Assembly (NCBI GenBank): GCA_963662155.1
Contig: OY759265.1
Location: 43,266,727 to 43,330,726, forward strand
Reading direction: 5' to 3'
Source: Lamellibrachia columna
Taxonomy: Eukaryota; Annelida; Polychaeta; Sabellida; Siboglinidae
DNA: 64,000 nucleotides
Positions within the stretch are counted from its first letter, which is position 1. Each line of letters starts with the position of its first letter. The position numbers and the translations under genes were made by a program. The notes beneath the pieces were generated by a model. It ran no database searches, had not been told where the DNA came from, and worked only from the letters and a program-made list of their open reading frames with translations. Shown piece after piece: positions 1-9,599 of the stretch.

Positions 1-1140
1 ATTGTTCCAACACTTTGTTTTTGACATACCACAATGATTGCAGTATTTTGGAAGTTTTACCTATTGTATACTGTATTGTATATTTTATTACATACTGCAT
101 ATACATTCTACCACTCCAGCACACTGCTGAAGTGTGCTCTTCCTCCTTGTTCCCTGCGGTGAGGGTCAGGCTAAAGTATTGTCGAGCCACTCTTTCTGTT
201 CTTTCTTTCCATACTTTTTTATCGGCCGCCCACTCTCTCCATCTTTCACCCTCCCCGATCTTCTCATATCCCTCCTCACACAGTCCTCCCATCTCAGCTG
301 TGGCCTTCCCCTTTTCTACCTCAGCGCCCTTTGCTAGTTTGCCTGCATCCACCCTTACCAAGTGGCCTGCCCATCTCATCCTGCTCAAATTCATGTATTA
401 TTATTTTATTATTACATGGTCCTTGACATGAGGACCTCGTGGACACTAGACTGACGAGGACCTCGTGGACACTAGACTGACCAGCACTGCAGTGTGGATG
501 TACAAACGCTTTCACACAACCCAGAAACTTCTTGGTGGAATAACAGAGGTAAAACTGTTTGATATATCCTTTTGTTGGTCAATGTTTGAATATATGTCCT
601 CTTTGATGTAATATATATTTATAACCCTAACCATTAAAAGATGATCAATAATTAAAAAACATACCATGGTGAAAACAATTTCACTTTGGCTTCCTCGCAT
701 TATGGCTGGGTAATGCTAGAATGCTGCCATTTGGGTGTGGGGGCTTTTGTCTGAGGGGTTATGTCTGGGGGGCTTTTGTCTGGGGGGTTATGTCCAGGGG
801 GATTTTGTCTATACACCTTCCACATTAATGTCACCTGTAATAATATATTGGTGCACAGGTGAGGACCTCAGCTCCACACTGGTGGACATCCTCTATGACG
901 GTTCTATACGAAGTAGACAATGTCTTTCTGAGAAATGTCTTAGCACATAATATGATTAATAGTTTTACTTTCAGCTACGATCCTTCATACCACTTGAATA
1001 CCTCGGCAGAAAAGCGATATTTTTCAATGTTATACAACATTATGATATATAGTTGTACAGAACATTCTTCATTCTATGATGAAAAACCGTGAATAAAGTA
1101 TGAATGATGATGCACCCATAGGACAGGAGGTTTGTGTTGT
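1..1140. other. Non-coding stretch with two short tandem duplications
   Basis: No coding region is recognisable. Two small direct repeats are visible. At about 428-482 a ~26-bp unit containing GAGGACCTCGTGGACACTAG occurs twice. At about 735-812 a G/T-rich ~28-bp unit with GGCTTTTGTCTG and GGTTATGTCTGG is repeated a little over twice. The short open frames here are no longer than chance predicts and show no domain. Confidence 0.5.
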
Positions 1141-1368
1141 CTAGCCCTCACATACACAACAATAGATGCAAGGAAAAATTAACAGACTCAAGGACATCAG
1201 CCAGAAGATTCAAGATCAACAGAAAGAAACCCTAGGTAATGGGGCTGAATCACAGAAATCCTGTATCAGTCTATCTCGATCAAGAACAAATGGAGACCTA
1301 AGCTATGTTGGTATTCAGATACCTTCACCTACATGGGAAGCATAGTATGCAAACATAGACGAACCAAT

Positions 1369-1372
<4 letters not shown>

Positions 1373-1449
<77 letters not shown>

Positions 1450-1458
1450 AAAAAAAAT

Positions 1459-1489
<31 letters not shown>

Positions 1490-1500
1490 ATATATATATA
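1373..1500. repeat. TA microsatellite inside the decayed LINE
   Basis: About 75 bp of almost pure TA, then a short spacer with an A run, then about 40 bp more TA. It splits the LINE reading frame between the FTYMGSIV block and the MNKAIEAF block, so it expanded or was inserted after the LINE arrived. Confidence 0.95.
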
Positions 1501-1570
1501 GCATGAACAAGGCCATAGAAGCATTCTATAGACTGAAACCTATATAGAGATGCACTATATACTCTAGAAG

Positions 1571-1583
1571 AGGTTATATCAGA
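1571..1583. repeat. Target-site duplication, left copy (PLE insertion)
   Basis: AGGTTATATCAGA occurs here and again, identically, at 1896-1908. Removing 1584-1895 plus one copy restores the LINE reading LYQSCVLSTVLYG without a break, so this is the pre-insertion target. Confidence 0.85.
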
Positions 1584-1774
1584 ATGGATAGATGATCCGG
1601 TTTCTTGGTTATTAATGTTAAGCATAATTACCTCTCAAGAAACGTTAACATTCTAGACCACGAGGAGAACTGGCACAGGAGAAAAAAATAAAGGAGGTGA
1701 TTAACATCCACAGAAAGAAACCTACGTTGAACCGAGACATCGGCCAGGAGCTCCCACCAGTCCTACTCCAGCTT

Positions 1775-1802
1775 GTGTCACATGACATTGGTCATGTGAC
1801 AC
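1775..1802 (+). other. Perfect 12-bp hairpin inside the PLE remnant
   Basis: GTGTCACATGAC, a 4-nt loop, then its exact reverse complement GTCATGTGACAC. It overlaps the last codons of the GIY-YIG frame and lies 19 nt upstream of the hammerhead-like stem. Confidence 0.85.
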
Positions 1803-1820
1803 ATCCGTAACTTCAGTCTG

Positions 1821-1850
1821 CTGAAGAAGACTGCGAGATGCAGTTGAAAT
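1821..1850 (+). ncRNA. Hammerhead-like motif in the PLE tail (tentative)
   Basis: CTGAAGA (1821-1827) fits the hammerhead CUGANGA core. It is followed by a 6-bp stem, GACTGC (1829-1834) with GCAGTT (1840-1845) and a 5-nt loop, then GAAA (1846-1849). Penelope-like elements are known to carry minimal hammerhead ribozymes in their terminal repeats. Against it: one extra A separates the core from stem II, and I cannot find a convincing stem I. The same stem plus GAAATAT arrangement recurs with different stem bases at 26.3 kb. A decayed ribozyme or an unrelated conserved hairpin are both possible. Confidence 0.35.
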
Positions 1851-1895
1851 ATTCAGAACAAACTTCAAGTTTCTTGAGAGGTAATTACGCTTAAT

Positions 1896-1908
1896 AGGTT
1901 ATATCAGA
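1896..1908. repeat. Target-site duplication, right copy (PLE insertion)
   Basis: Identical to 1571-1583 (AGGTTATATCAGA). The LINE reading frame resumes immediately after it. Confidence 0.85.
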
Positions 1909-2330
1909 GTTGTGTTCTGTCCACTGTACTATATGGTTCATAATGCTGGTGTTTAGCCGAAACAAATCTGAGAGAACTTTCCACACAAAATGCCTTTGAA
2001 ACATAATGTGAATGTTCAGGTCACAAAAGATTTCCAACAAAGAACTGCTGAAACTAACTGCACATGTGAGCATGGATGACCTGCTCACCACAAGGTGGAG
2101 ATGGATTGATCATGATGACAATAGAGCCAAAACAGCCTTGAGATAGTCCCCCAAAGGAAGACGAAAAATTACCAAAACACGACCTGGGGGAGAACTGTGG
2201 AAGGAGAATTACGGGAAATGCACCTCAGCTGGGGCCGGGCCACTAAGCAGGCTGCAGACCGATAGAAGTGGAGATGTCTCGTTTCTGTCTTATGCGCCAG
2301 AAGGCACACGAAGACGATTAGGTAAATCCA

Positions 2331-5040
2331 TTAAAATGTTGTGGCTGCGTTATAGAGAAATAGAGAAGAATTTATTTGTTATGATGGTTTACTAAACGTG
2401 GAAATGCCCAAGGAATTGAAATAAAGATTCAAAATCCATCCTCGAGATGTCCTCACTGCCAGACAAAGACAGTCATGAGCCACTAGTGCATAATGAATGC
2501 ACCATTTCTCTGCAGAGCTATCTTGCAAAGCACCAATCCAGGCCACACATCTCCCCAAAGACATTCCAAATTCTCTGACATTTGTATTTTGGGAATCCAG
2601 CTTCCTGCTGGTGATAAGCTCCTGGGAAATTTCATCTGTAAGAAAGGGATTGAGGGGGAATACGTGATAATGCACCAAACAGGGTATTAATTAGGGCTGG
2701 TTTCTGAGGGCTAACAAGTTACTGTGGGGGAAACTGCTTTTTCTTCCTGTCAAATTTTATCAGTGCCTCAACTCAAGGGCTCCTAAGGGGGTTTATTTAT
2801 GGAGTACTTCCTTGTGCTGATTCCTGTGGCCTGTTTCCCTAAGATAAAGAGGGCATTATCTAATGTCATCATTAACTGTAAATCCTCCATCATGTTTCTG
2901 CAATCATTTAAAAGTGTCTACTGCTACAGCTACTATTAATAAAAAGTAACAGGCATAAATAATAAAACAATTCCATCATATTTTCCATCTTAAAATGGTA
3001 TTCCGTACTATGTACAATATTTCATGAAATTCATTTAATTTTCCTGGCCAATATTTTTTTTGAGCAAAACATGCAATATTTAATAAATTTATAATTCATT
3101 AAATGTTCTGGTTCAAACTATATAATAGCAAAACGAGCAATATTTCTTCACATTTATTATTCGTCAAAATATCCAGCTAGATTTTTTTTTATAGTAAACA
3201 CAGGGTAATGACGAGAAAATTACAAGTTTACAAACCAATTCTGCATAAACAACACAACACGCCTACATAGATGGCCTTCGACGACTAGATACGTTGATTT
3301 ACCTCCGTGAGATCTGGTATATAACTTACACAGATGTTATCATGAGAACAACTTACACATACACCGTACAACAGCAAAGAATGTCTGTCATCGACTCATC
3401 GTAAGACGTACTATATTACTCAAGACTGATCATATCAATTGGTTTCATGAGAACTACACGCTATATTACCTAAAAAGACCCTATCATGAGAACAATCTCC
3501 TCGCTATATTATTTACAGCAGATCCTATCATGGGAACAGAGACTACCACACAGGCGCAGGCTGGACTAGTGCCACCCACCGTCTGGGAATCAGCACGGGA
3601 ATAGAAGATTCTAGAATAACCGTGGGTGCGAAAAATAAATGTGAGCAATCATAGCTGAATTGATGCACAGTGGAGTCTGTTTAACAGAATTCCAAATATA
3701 TATGTATATATGTTCACATCTTTTGCATTGTGCACCGATTTTGAGAATGCCTGCCGGTAACCCTTTCATTCTGGCGCTACACATTTCTTTGATGTGCCAT
3801 GTCACCCTATGATATGTCACTATTGGTGGCAACAACACAGCAAATAATAAACGATTTGATGCAGCTGGCAAACTGATTTCCACCACGCTATAATCACTGT
3901 GCCATATGATTAAAAAAATCTTCCAGACACCAACTTCCATTGTGATCACGCCTTCTCCATGTGATTATACTCCTTGTCCAGTGGTAATCACAAGGGTAGG
4001 GTTGATCACAATAGACACTGACATTTCAGGGTTGAACCTCACAACCCCAAGCGTGCCTCTGTCTTTGTGTCCCCAATCACGTGTGCGTCCAAGCGGAACT
4101 ATCACGCCTGGTTAATTACTGTACCCCACTTTACTACTTCAATTAACCAGTCAATTCTTGTGCCCGTTTAGACTCTCTAGTGTTGTCCTTGAAACTCAGA
4201 TTTATTATTATCAATGAAACAATTTTCATGGTCTTGACCACTAATCAAAATCATAAATGACAGGTTTAACTCTTGTGATGGAAGTGGCAAGTGGCTGACC
4301 AAGTTTTCAAGATGTCATTAGCAACCACCCGTTCGCAAAAACGTCTGATTTGCAGACGAGATTATCAATCGCATCACAGCATCAGGCAATATCATTATGC
4401 CATTCTACTGTTGACCTCATTGTTTGACACAAATAATGCGGCATTCCCGCCCCATTCTTTGAAGTCACTGTTGCTGCAAAATATGTTATCAAACACCGGA
4501 TTGCTAACTTTTCATCATCCACATGACAAAGCCTCTAATTTAAATGTCTTTGTGAACAAGCAAACCTTAGAAGTGTCAACGAAGAAAGAAACGTGACCTT
4601 TCGGAGACCACAATCGTCAGATCTGTTCTGCACGGGATGTCGCCAAATAAACATTCGTTGCCTTTTGTGAATGTGGAAAGATTTACATTTTTCGTTATGC
4701 TCACTGATAATGTAATGTTGGTTTGCACCAACGACTCCAGAAATACCAAACAAAGAATTGCGACAAAAATACGACTCCCACATCCAGGCACGAACTAGCT
4801 TTTCTGCCAATAAATCAATCAATATTTTATTTCCAACAAACAGTTTAAATTCCATAATAATGATAACAGAATACAACACCATAGTATTCAACATAAGGAG
4901 TTATGTTGTAATACATAATAGCATGTTGAACAGAATAATACTCATCTATGGACTAATATAATATGGTACTTACGAAAAATGTGAAATTATAATTATAATT
5001 TCCCGACTGTCTGTGTTACTGAGATGTGCCATTGAAAATC
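2331..5040. other. Non-coding stretch, nothing recognised
   Basis: AT-rich DNA without recognisable coding domains. Between about 3330 and 3545 there is a loose, degenerate tandem repeat with TATCATGAGAAC recurring about every 45 bp. A perfect 20-bp AT palindrome, GAAATTATAATTATAATTTC, lies at 4983-5002. Confidence 0.4.
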
Positions 5041-5153
5041 TCAGTGGTCAAGATGTACGCAGTTAGTAGTCAAGATGTACGCAGTCAGTGGTCAAGGTGT
5101 ACGCAGTCAGTGGTCAAGATGTATGCAGTCAGTGGTCAAGATGTACACAGTCA
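5041..5153. repeat. 22-bp minisatellite, five copies
   Basis: Five units built on GTCAAGATGTACGCAGTCAG plus two bases, with a few substitutions between copies. The open frame across it follows from the repeat and is not a gene. Confidence 0.9.
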
Positions 5154-5379
5154 GCATGTTCTCAACTTCTCATACACCGCTCTATCCATTCAAAGTGCTT
5201 TAAAATATAACCCAAATCAATTGAGTACAGAGAAATTACTGTTTTAATTCAGGACTATGAACATTCAAAGACCCACCATCCAAAAGTATGTATAAAACAC
5301 CAAAATTATTAATATTAATTGGAAAACTTATAATACTTTGTTCAACGTAATATTCTGTATAAAAATCTGAGCAGTAAAC

Positions 5380-6105
5380 ATGGTGAGCAAACGTTTTTGT
5401 AAAACATTAAAAAACTTCTTTTCAAAAAATCTGATCTGTTTCTGCCCACAAGAAACAGTACAACACCTCGACAACATCCTGGTAGCGATGACGTACACCG
5501 CGGACGAATCATCTTCGCCATTCAAACGTTTTCTTACCATTTCCATGACAGACAAACTCCTATCTCGAGTCACATCTCAATGTCGTTATCCCCACCCAAA
5601 CACACTAATTACCCATCTCGGGGCACAGAATCTCCCCTATGTGAGTTCGCACTTCTCGACTTCCCGGGTCAACTTTGATGTTTCCCGGCGGCGGCTCGCA
5701 CTGTTCCCCGCCCCCTTATGCCCGAGAAAACAACCCCACTTGTTTGGATGTAAACCAATGCCCGGCGATTGTTTCCATCAGCGACTGACTGAAATCAAAC
5801 CAGACACATGGAATGAACGAGGACTCATCGAGAGCAGAGAACACAGTAACCAAACCTATGCTTGGGGTCATGGGCAGGCGGTTCGAGGGTCTCCATATCT
5901 CGCCCCAGGTGCTAATCACCCCTACATTCGGGTGCAGTCGAAACCAAATCCAAGCGTAGCGATTTCTCGCAGACAGGATCCACATTGGACAAATGTGTAT
6001 ACAATCCATTATTTGAAATACCTACAAACAGTTTCTGAATGCAACGGCAGCAGTCACGCAGGTAAGATGACATGTCCGCTTAGTGGAATGGACATGTGCA
6101 ATTAA
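5380..6105 (+). CDS. Orphan 241-codon open reading frame, function unknown
   Basis: An ATG-initiated frame of 241 codons, the longest in the window that is not explained by a repeat or a retroelement. I recognise no domain, signal peptide or membrane segment. The protein is Ser/Pro/His-rich in the middle and has scattered cysteines. The local sequence from about 5470 to 6060 is closer to balanced GC than its AT-rich flanks, which itself lengthens chance open frames, and a 97-codon antisense frame overlaps it. It could be a single exon, part of an unrecognised mobile element, or fortuitous. I lean to fortuitous or a relic. Confidence 0.2.
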   Translation: MVSKRFCKTLKNFFSKNLICFCPQETVQHLDNILVAMTYTADESSSPFKRFLTISMTDKLLSRVTSQCRYPHPNTLITHLGAQNLPYVSSHFSTSRVNFDVSRRRLALFPAPLCPRKQPHLFGCKPMPGDCFHQRLTEIKPDTWNERGLIESREHSNQTYAWGHGQAVRGSPYLAPGANHPYIRVQSKPNPSVAISRRQDPHWTNVYTIHYLKYLQTVSECNGSSHAGKMTCPLSGMDMCN

Positions 6106-7075
6106 GGGATCATGTCCACGAGTGAATGTCTGATAAATTCCAGGACATGATAAAAAGATTAAAAGCAACTCCGTCAAAAGTCCTTAATTTGAAAATGGTA
6201 AAAACTCTTAGATTAATAGTGTGACAAATATAAAACAGTGTAGTGGCATATATAATACAGAGTTATAGCAAATAATATTACTTTTATTGTAATAATTTTG
6301 TTTAAGAAAAATTATCTGATTATTTTTTAAAACGTTAGTTATGAATTCGGTGCATGCTAGCTAGCCCTGATTCAGACATTCTGGGGTAAGTTATGGGGTG
6401 ACTATGGTAAACAAAAAAGGGTTATGTTGTAATGTAAAAGGGCATGAGGCAGATTGATGGTAAAGGGTGTCTTAGTCCATAAAAATACATTTTAGTGCCC
6501 CTTTTATGGCAAAATAATATAATGTTAAGTTCACACATAAAAAATACAACACAGAGAAAGTCCTGGTAAGTTTTATAAAGAAAAACCTGCACGTTAGACA
6601 TTGTACACCGCACGCACGCACGCAAATGCAGACACGCGCACATGCACACACAAATAATAAATAAACAATCCGTCCATCCGTCCGTCCGTCAGCCTGGTGG
6701 TCATTATGTCACTGGATAGTACAACACTTAATAATGTCATTTAAATCTGTGTCATTAGATGTTAAATAAAACTATGCGTAGGCAAGTAAAAAAATATTAA
6801 TAAAATTATAAACGATTACTCAGGATTGCATAAATGTTTTGCTTTTCGCGATTTAAATATCACCAAATATTAACAATCCGAAAAGTTTGGTGCCCTTTTT
6901 GACCACGTTTAAAGGTCAACCTGGCAAATGTTATTCAACCTTGATCTTGGAAAATCTTGAGAACACGGAATTGAATTTGGTGGATTGGATATTTGTCTAA
7001 AGCGTGGAATATTGATCGGATAAGTATTATTATTACGTGTATATTAAACATAAACTTACAAGAGTCTTTGTTTAG
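6106..7075. other. Non-coding stretch with small microsatellites
   Basis: AT-rich DNA. It holds a short CGCA-type tract near 6608-6650 and a CCGT-type tract near 6670-6690. No gene is seen. The 5' limit of the LINE-A element downstream could lie inside the last few hundred bases. Confidence 0.4.
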
Positions 7076-7076
7076 A

Positions 7077-7420
7077 CAATAGTTGCTGTTAAAATTTAGC
7101 TGTAGGAGTAACTAGATCTCCAAAGACTCAGTAGCGCGAGTGATAATTAAGGTTTGTTGTGGTCAGTTGATTGGGTACATAATACGAGACATAATATTAC
7201 TGTAAATAATTTAGTACATATTAAAGATTGAGAATCTGAATATTTTGTTATAGCAACATTTATTGTTAAAAGTTAGCCGTAGGTAGTAATTCAGTGGAAT
7301 TTAAAGGTCATTGAAATTTTTCGTTAGCGCGAGCGATATTACATTTTGTTATAGTCAGCTGTTACATAGAAAGTAAGTTGCAAGGCAGTAGTTGTAAATT
7401 TAATTAAGACATAAGTAAAA
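7077..7420 (+). promoter_or_regulatory. LINE-A 5' region with ~177-bp tandem repeat
   Basis: Two diverged tandem units offset by 177 bp. GTTAAAATTTAGCTGTAGG (7088) aligns with GTTAAAAGTTAGCCGTAGG (7265), and TAGCGCGAGTGATA aligns with TTAGCGCGAGCGATA in the same order, followed by TTGTTGTGGTCAG versus TTGTTATAGTCAG. Repeated 5' units in LINEs can act as promoter monomers. The promoter role is inferred from position only. Confidence 0.55.
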
Positions 7421-7534
7421 TAGCATAAAGTGTGTATTACAACACAAAAACAGTCTTTGCGAAGACTACCTGGTATAAATTGATTATAAACGGATTATGA
7501 ACAAATATAATTTGCAAAGTCCGGGTGTGCAAAT

Positions 7535-8029
7535 TTGTGGGCAGAGGTGCAGGCAGATGATTTTCATTTCGTGTGTAGTGGGTGTACGACAGTGAAATAT
7601 CTGCAGGAGCAGGTAAATGAGTTAAGGCATATGATTTTGAAGATGACAGGGCAGGGTGAGAAAGAAGAGAGCAGAGGTGGTGAGAATGATGAGAGCAGAG
7701 GTGGTGAGACCGAGGAGAGCAGAGGTGGTGAGAACAAGGAGAGCAGTGGCAATATGAGGGAGAAAGCTGGTAAGAAGAAGAAAGATGGAAAAAGGAAGAA
7801 TGTGCAACAAAAGGAAGATAAACGAGTTAGTGAAAAGGGATTGTCAGGTGGCAGGATAGTCGAGGATAACAAGAGCAGAGAAAAGGTGAAGACTGTGGAT
7901 CAGAAGAAGAAAGATGATAGGAGGCAGAGTATGCAACAAAAGAGAGGTAAGCGGGTGAGTGGAGAGGGATGGCTAGGTGGTAAGACAGTAAAGGTTGATG
8001 ATAGAAGAGAAAGGGGGCATAGTGTGTGA
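7535..8029 (+). pseudogene. LINE-A ORF1, N-terminal part (PHD remnant and basic linker)
   Basis: The frame begins with the end of a zinc-finger-like segment: W-A-E-V, then DDFHFVCSGC, which resembles the last part of a PHD finger (W...FxCxxC). The first Cys/His ligands are not in this frame, so the finger is truncated or frameshifted upstream. The first codon of the open stretch is TTG, so no proper start is seen. A short predicted helix follows (QEQVNELRHMILKM), then three 24-bp repeats coding for E-S-R-G-G-E-x-x, then a Lys/Arg-rich linker that also repeats (QKKKDDRRQSMQQK-type blocks). This is a nucleic-acid-binding ORF1 by analogy with other CR1-group elements. It ends at a stop before the esterase domain, probably through a frameshift. 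Confidence 0.6.
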
Positions 8030-8084
8030 CAAGGAAAGGAGCTTTGCTGATGTAGTATCACAGGGGAAGGCGAGGAAAGCCCGG

Positions 8085-8600
8085 GTATTTATGGGGATTC
8101 CACCATTAGGAAAGTGGATAAAATTGTAAACAGAGGAGATGACATAACAGTATGTCTACCAGGGGCAAACATAAAGGATATAGCAGAGAAGGCAGGACAA
8201 GTCATGGGTGGTGGCACGGGAGATGGTGTTCTCGTGCATGTGGGAACGAACAATGCCGAGAAGGAGGGAACGTCAGCTATCGTTGGTAAGTACAGGAGGT
8301 TGATCAAGACACTTAAAGAGGCACGAGTTGGACAGATTGTATTGTCGGGGATATTACCAATAATGGGAGGCAGGGGAGAGGAATATAGGAACTGTAGGAG
8401 GATGGCGATCAACACACAAGTACAGAAGGTATGTATGGAGGAGGGAGTAGGCTTCGTAGACATGTGGTTAAACTTTGTGGGAAGAGATGACTTTTTCATG
8501 AGATGGACTTCATCTGACAGGGAAGGATGCTGCAGTTCTTGGGTGTGAGTTTGTCAAAGTTGTCAACGAGGGCACAGGTATCATAAATTATTTAAACTAG
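8085..8600 (+). pseudogene. LINE-A ORF1 esterase domain (SGNH/GDSL), frameshifted
   Basis: An SGNH-hydrolase domain spread over three frames. The nucleophile block reads GDSTIRKVDK at about 8093-8122, in one frame with the body of the domain. The oxyanion block reads VHVGTNN at about 8237-8257. The last block reads DGLHLTGKDAAVLG from about 8503, in a different frame, and the domain ends INYLN-stop at 8598. Thus the Ser, Gly, Asn and the Asp-x-x-His of the catalytic set are all present, but frameshifts near 8092 and near 8500 separate them. Esterase domains of this type occur in ORF1 of CR1-group LINEs and may act on membrane lipids or condensates; that role is not settled. Confidence 0.75.
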
Positions 8601-8689
8601 ATGCGCAGGGGGGGGGGGGAACTGACAGAGAAAACTCAAAGGAGTACTACTACAAATACACATACAAAGAAATGTTCACCAATAATTTC

Positions 8690-9305
8690 AGACAATGAAC
8701 TTTAGTAAATAAAAAAGTGAGTTATACATTATGGTAGCAGATATTGATCCTCATGTAATAGGCATCACAGAATCATGGGCAAATAAAGATATAGTAGATG
8801 CTGAGTTAGCACTGACAGGCTATGCGATGTTTAGGAAGGATAGATGAGAAAGAAGGGGAGTAATTTTATATATTAAAGAATCTATCCAAGCATATGAAAT
8901 AACACTGAAAAGTGAAGCAGATTGTGAGGAAGCAATTTGGTGTAACATAGTTACCAGGAACTCAACATTAACGAAGTAGTTTATCGTAGTCACAACATAG
9001 GACAAGAGGAAGATGTAAAATTACAAATGGCGATAAGGGAGGTGAGCAAGGGAGAATGTGTTATAATGGGTGATTTTAACTATGGCCATATACAATGGGA
9101 ATCATTAGAGAGTGCTGGAGGTGACGACCATCAGTTTCTACTTCTAACACAGGATTATTTCCTTACTCAACATGTCTTGGAACCAACCAGAGGTGGGAAT
9201 GTATTAGATTTAATTTTGTCTTCTCAAAATGAATTAGTTGACATTGTTAAAGTACACGAAATTTGGGTTCAAGTGACCATAACCAAATCCATTTTAATAT
9301 AAAAG
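8690..9305 (+). pseudogene. LINE-A ORF2 endonuclease domain, broken
   Basis: Apurinic-type endonuclease of non-LTR elements, which nicks the target to prime reverse transcription. Visible motifs in order: DPHVIGITESW (about 8745-8780), GRRGVxLYIKES-like segment with an in-frame TGA near 8846, VIMGDFNYGHIQWE (about 9061-9102), HVLEPTRGGNVLDLI (about 9170-9215), and the SDHN motif at about 9266-9277 in a neighbouring frame. Stops near 8846 and 8977 and a frameshift near 9260 inactivate it. The metal- and DNA-contacting E, D/N and SDH residues remain visible. It continues directly into the RT part. Confidence 0.8.
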
Positions 9306-9599
9306 TAAAAACAGGAAATACATATAAAAAACAATGGAGGAGGAACTTCAACAAAGGCCAATATAAAGAGAGGAGAACATATCTAGCAAATATAGATTGG
9401 AATAACGTGCTGAAGAACAAGACAGCAACAGAATGCTGGACTTGTTTGAAATATGATATTGTGGGCATTATTGAGAAATTTGTTCCATTAAGAAAACAAG
9501 GAAAAAGTCCAGGAAGAAACACCTGTCAAAAGAGGCTATTAGAAAAATTGCTCACAAACAGATGCTGTGGAGGGTCTATAAACACACTGGAAATGTAGA

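Larger units (their letters stand above)
1584..1895 (+). mobile_element. Penelope-like element 3' remnant with GIY-YIG C-terminus
   Basis: A 312-bp insertion bounded by 13-bp target-site duplications. From about 1651 to 1803 one frame reads [19 protein letters not shown] and then the block [13 protein letters not shown] before a stop. This matches the end of the GIY-YIG endonuclease domain of Penelope-like elements, where an (H)E-x-N-W segment precedes a KEA-x-x-I...LNRD-x-G motif. Downstream lies a structured tail (1821-1895) with a stem, a GAAATAT block and the terminal GTTTCTTGAGAGGTAATTAC. The last 25 or so bp recur inverted at the left end (about 1617-1643), giving terminal inverted repeats. 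The copy lacks the reverse transcriptase and is dead. The family assignment is from motifs only. Confidence 0.7.
1150..2330 (+). pseudogene. Decayed RTE-like LINE, C-terminal part of the reverse transcriptase ORF
   Basis: This is a remnant of a non-LTR retrotransposon, the region after the RT catalytic core. In shifting frames it still reads FTYMGSIV near 1318-1345 (family usual: FTYLGSIV), [13 protein letters not shown] just after the TA tract, LYQSCVLSTVLYG around 1898-1937, TRWRWIDH near 2093-2115, then GRRK with a W-rich segment and a last block ending RRHTKTIR before a stop near 2323. The order matches the C-terminal half of RTE-type ORF2 proteins and parallels the intact LINE at 48.5-50.9 kb. 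It is interrupted by a TA microsatellite and by a Penelope-like insertion, and has several stops and frameshifts, so it is non-functional. The assignment rests on motif order read by eye. The 5' limit is uncertain. Confidence 0.7.

Noticed and set aside
5716..6009. 97-codon antisense frame opposite the orphan ORF
   Set aside because: No domain; likely a composition effect of the same GC-balanced patch.
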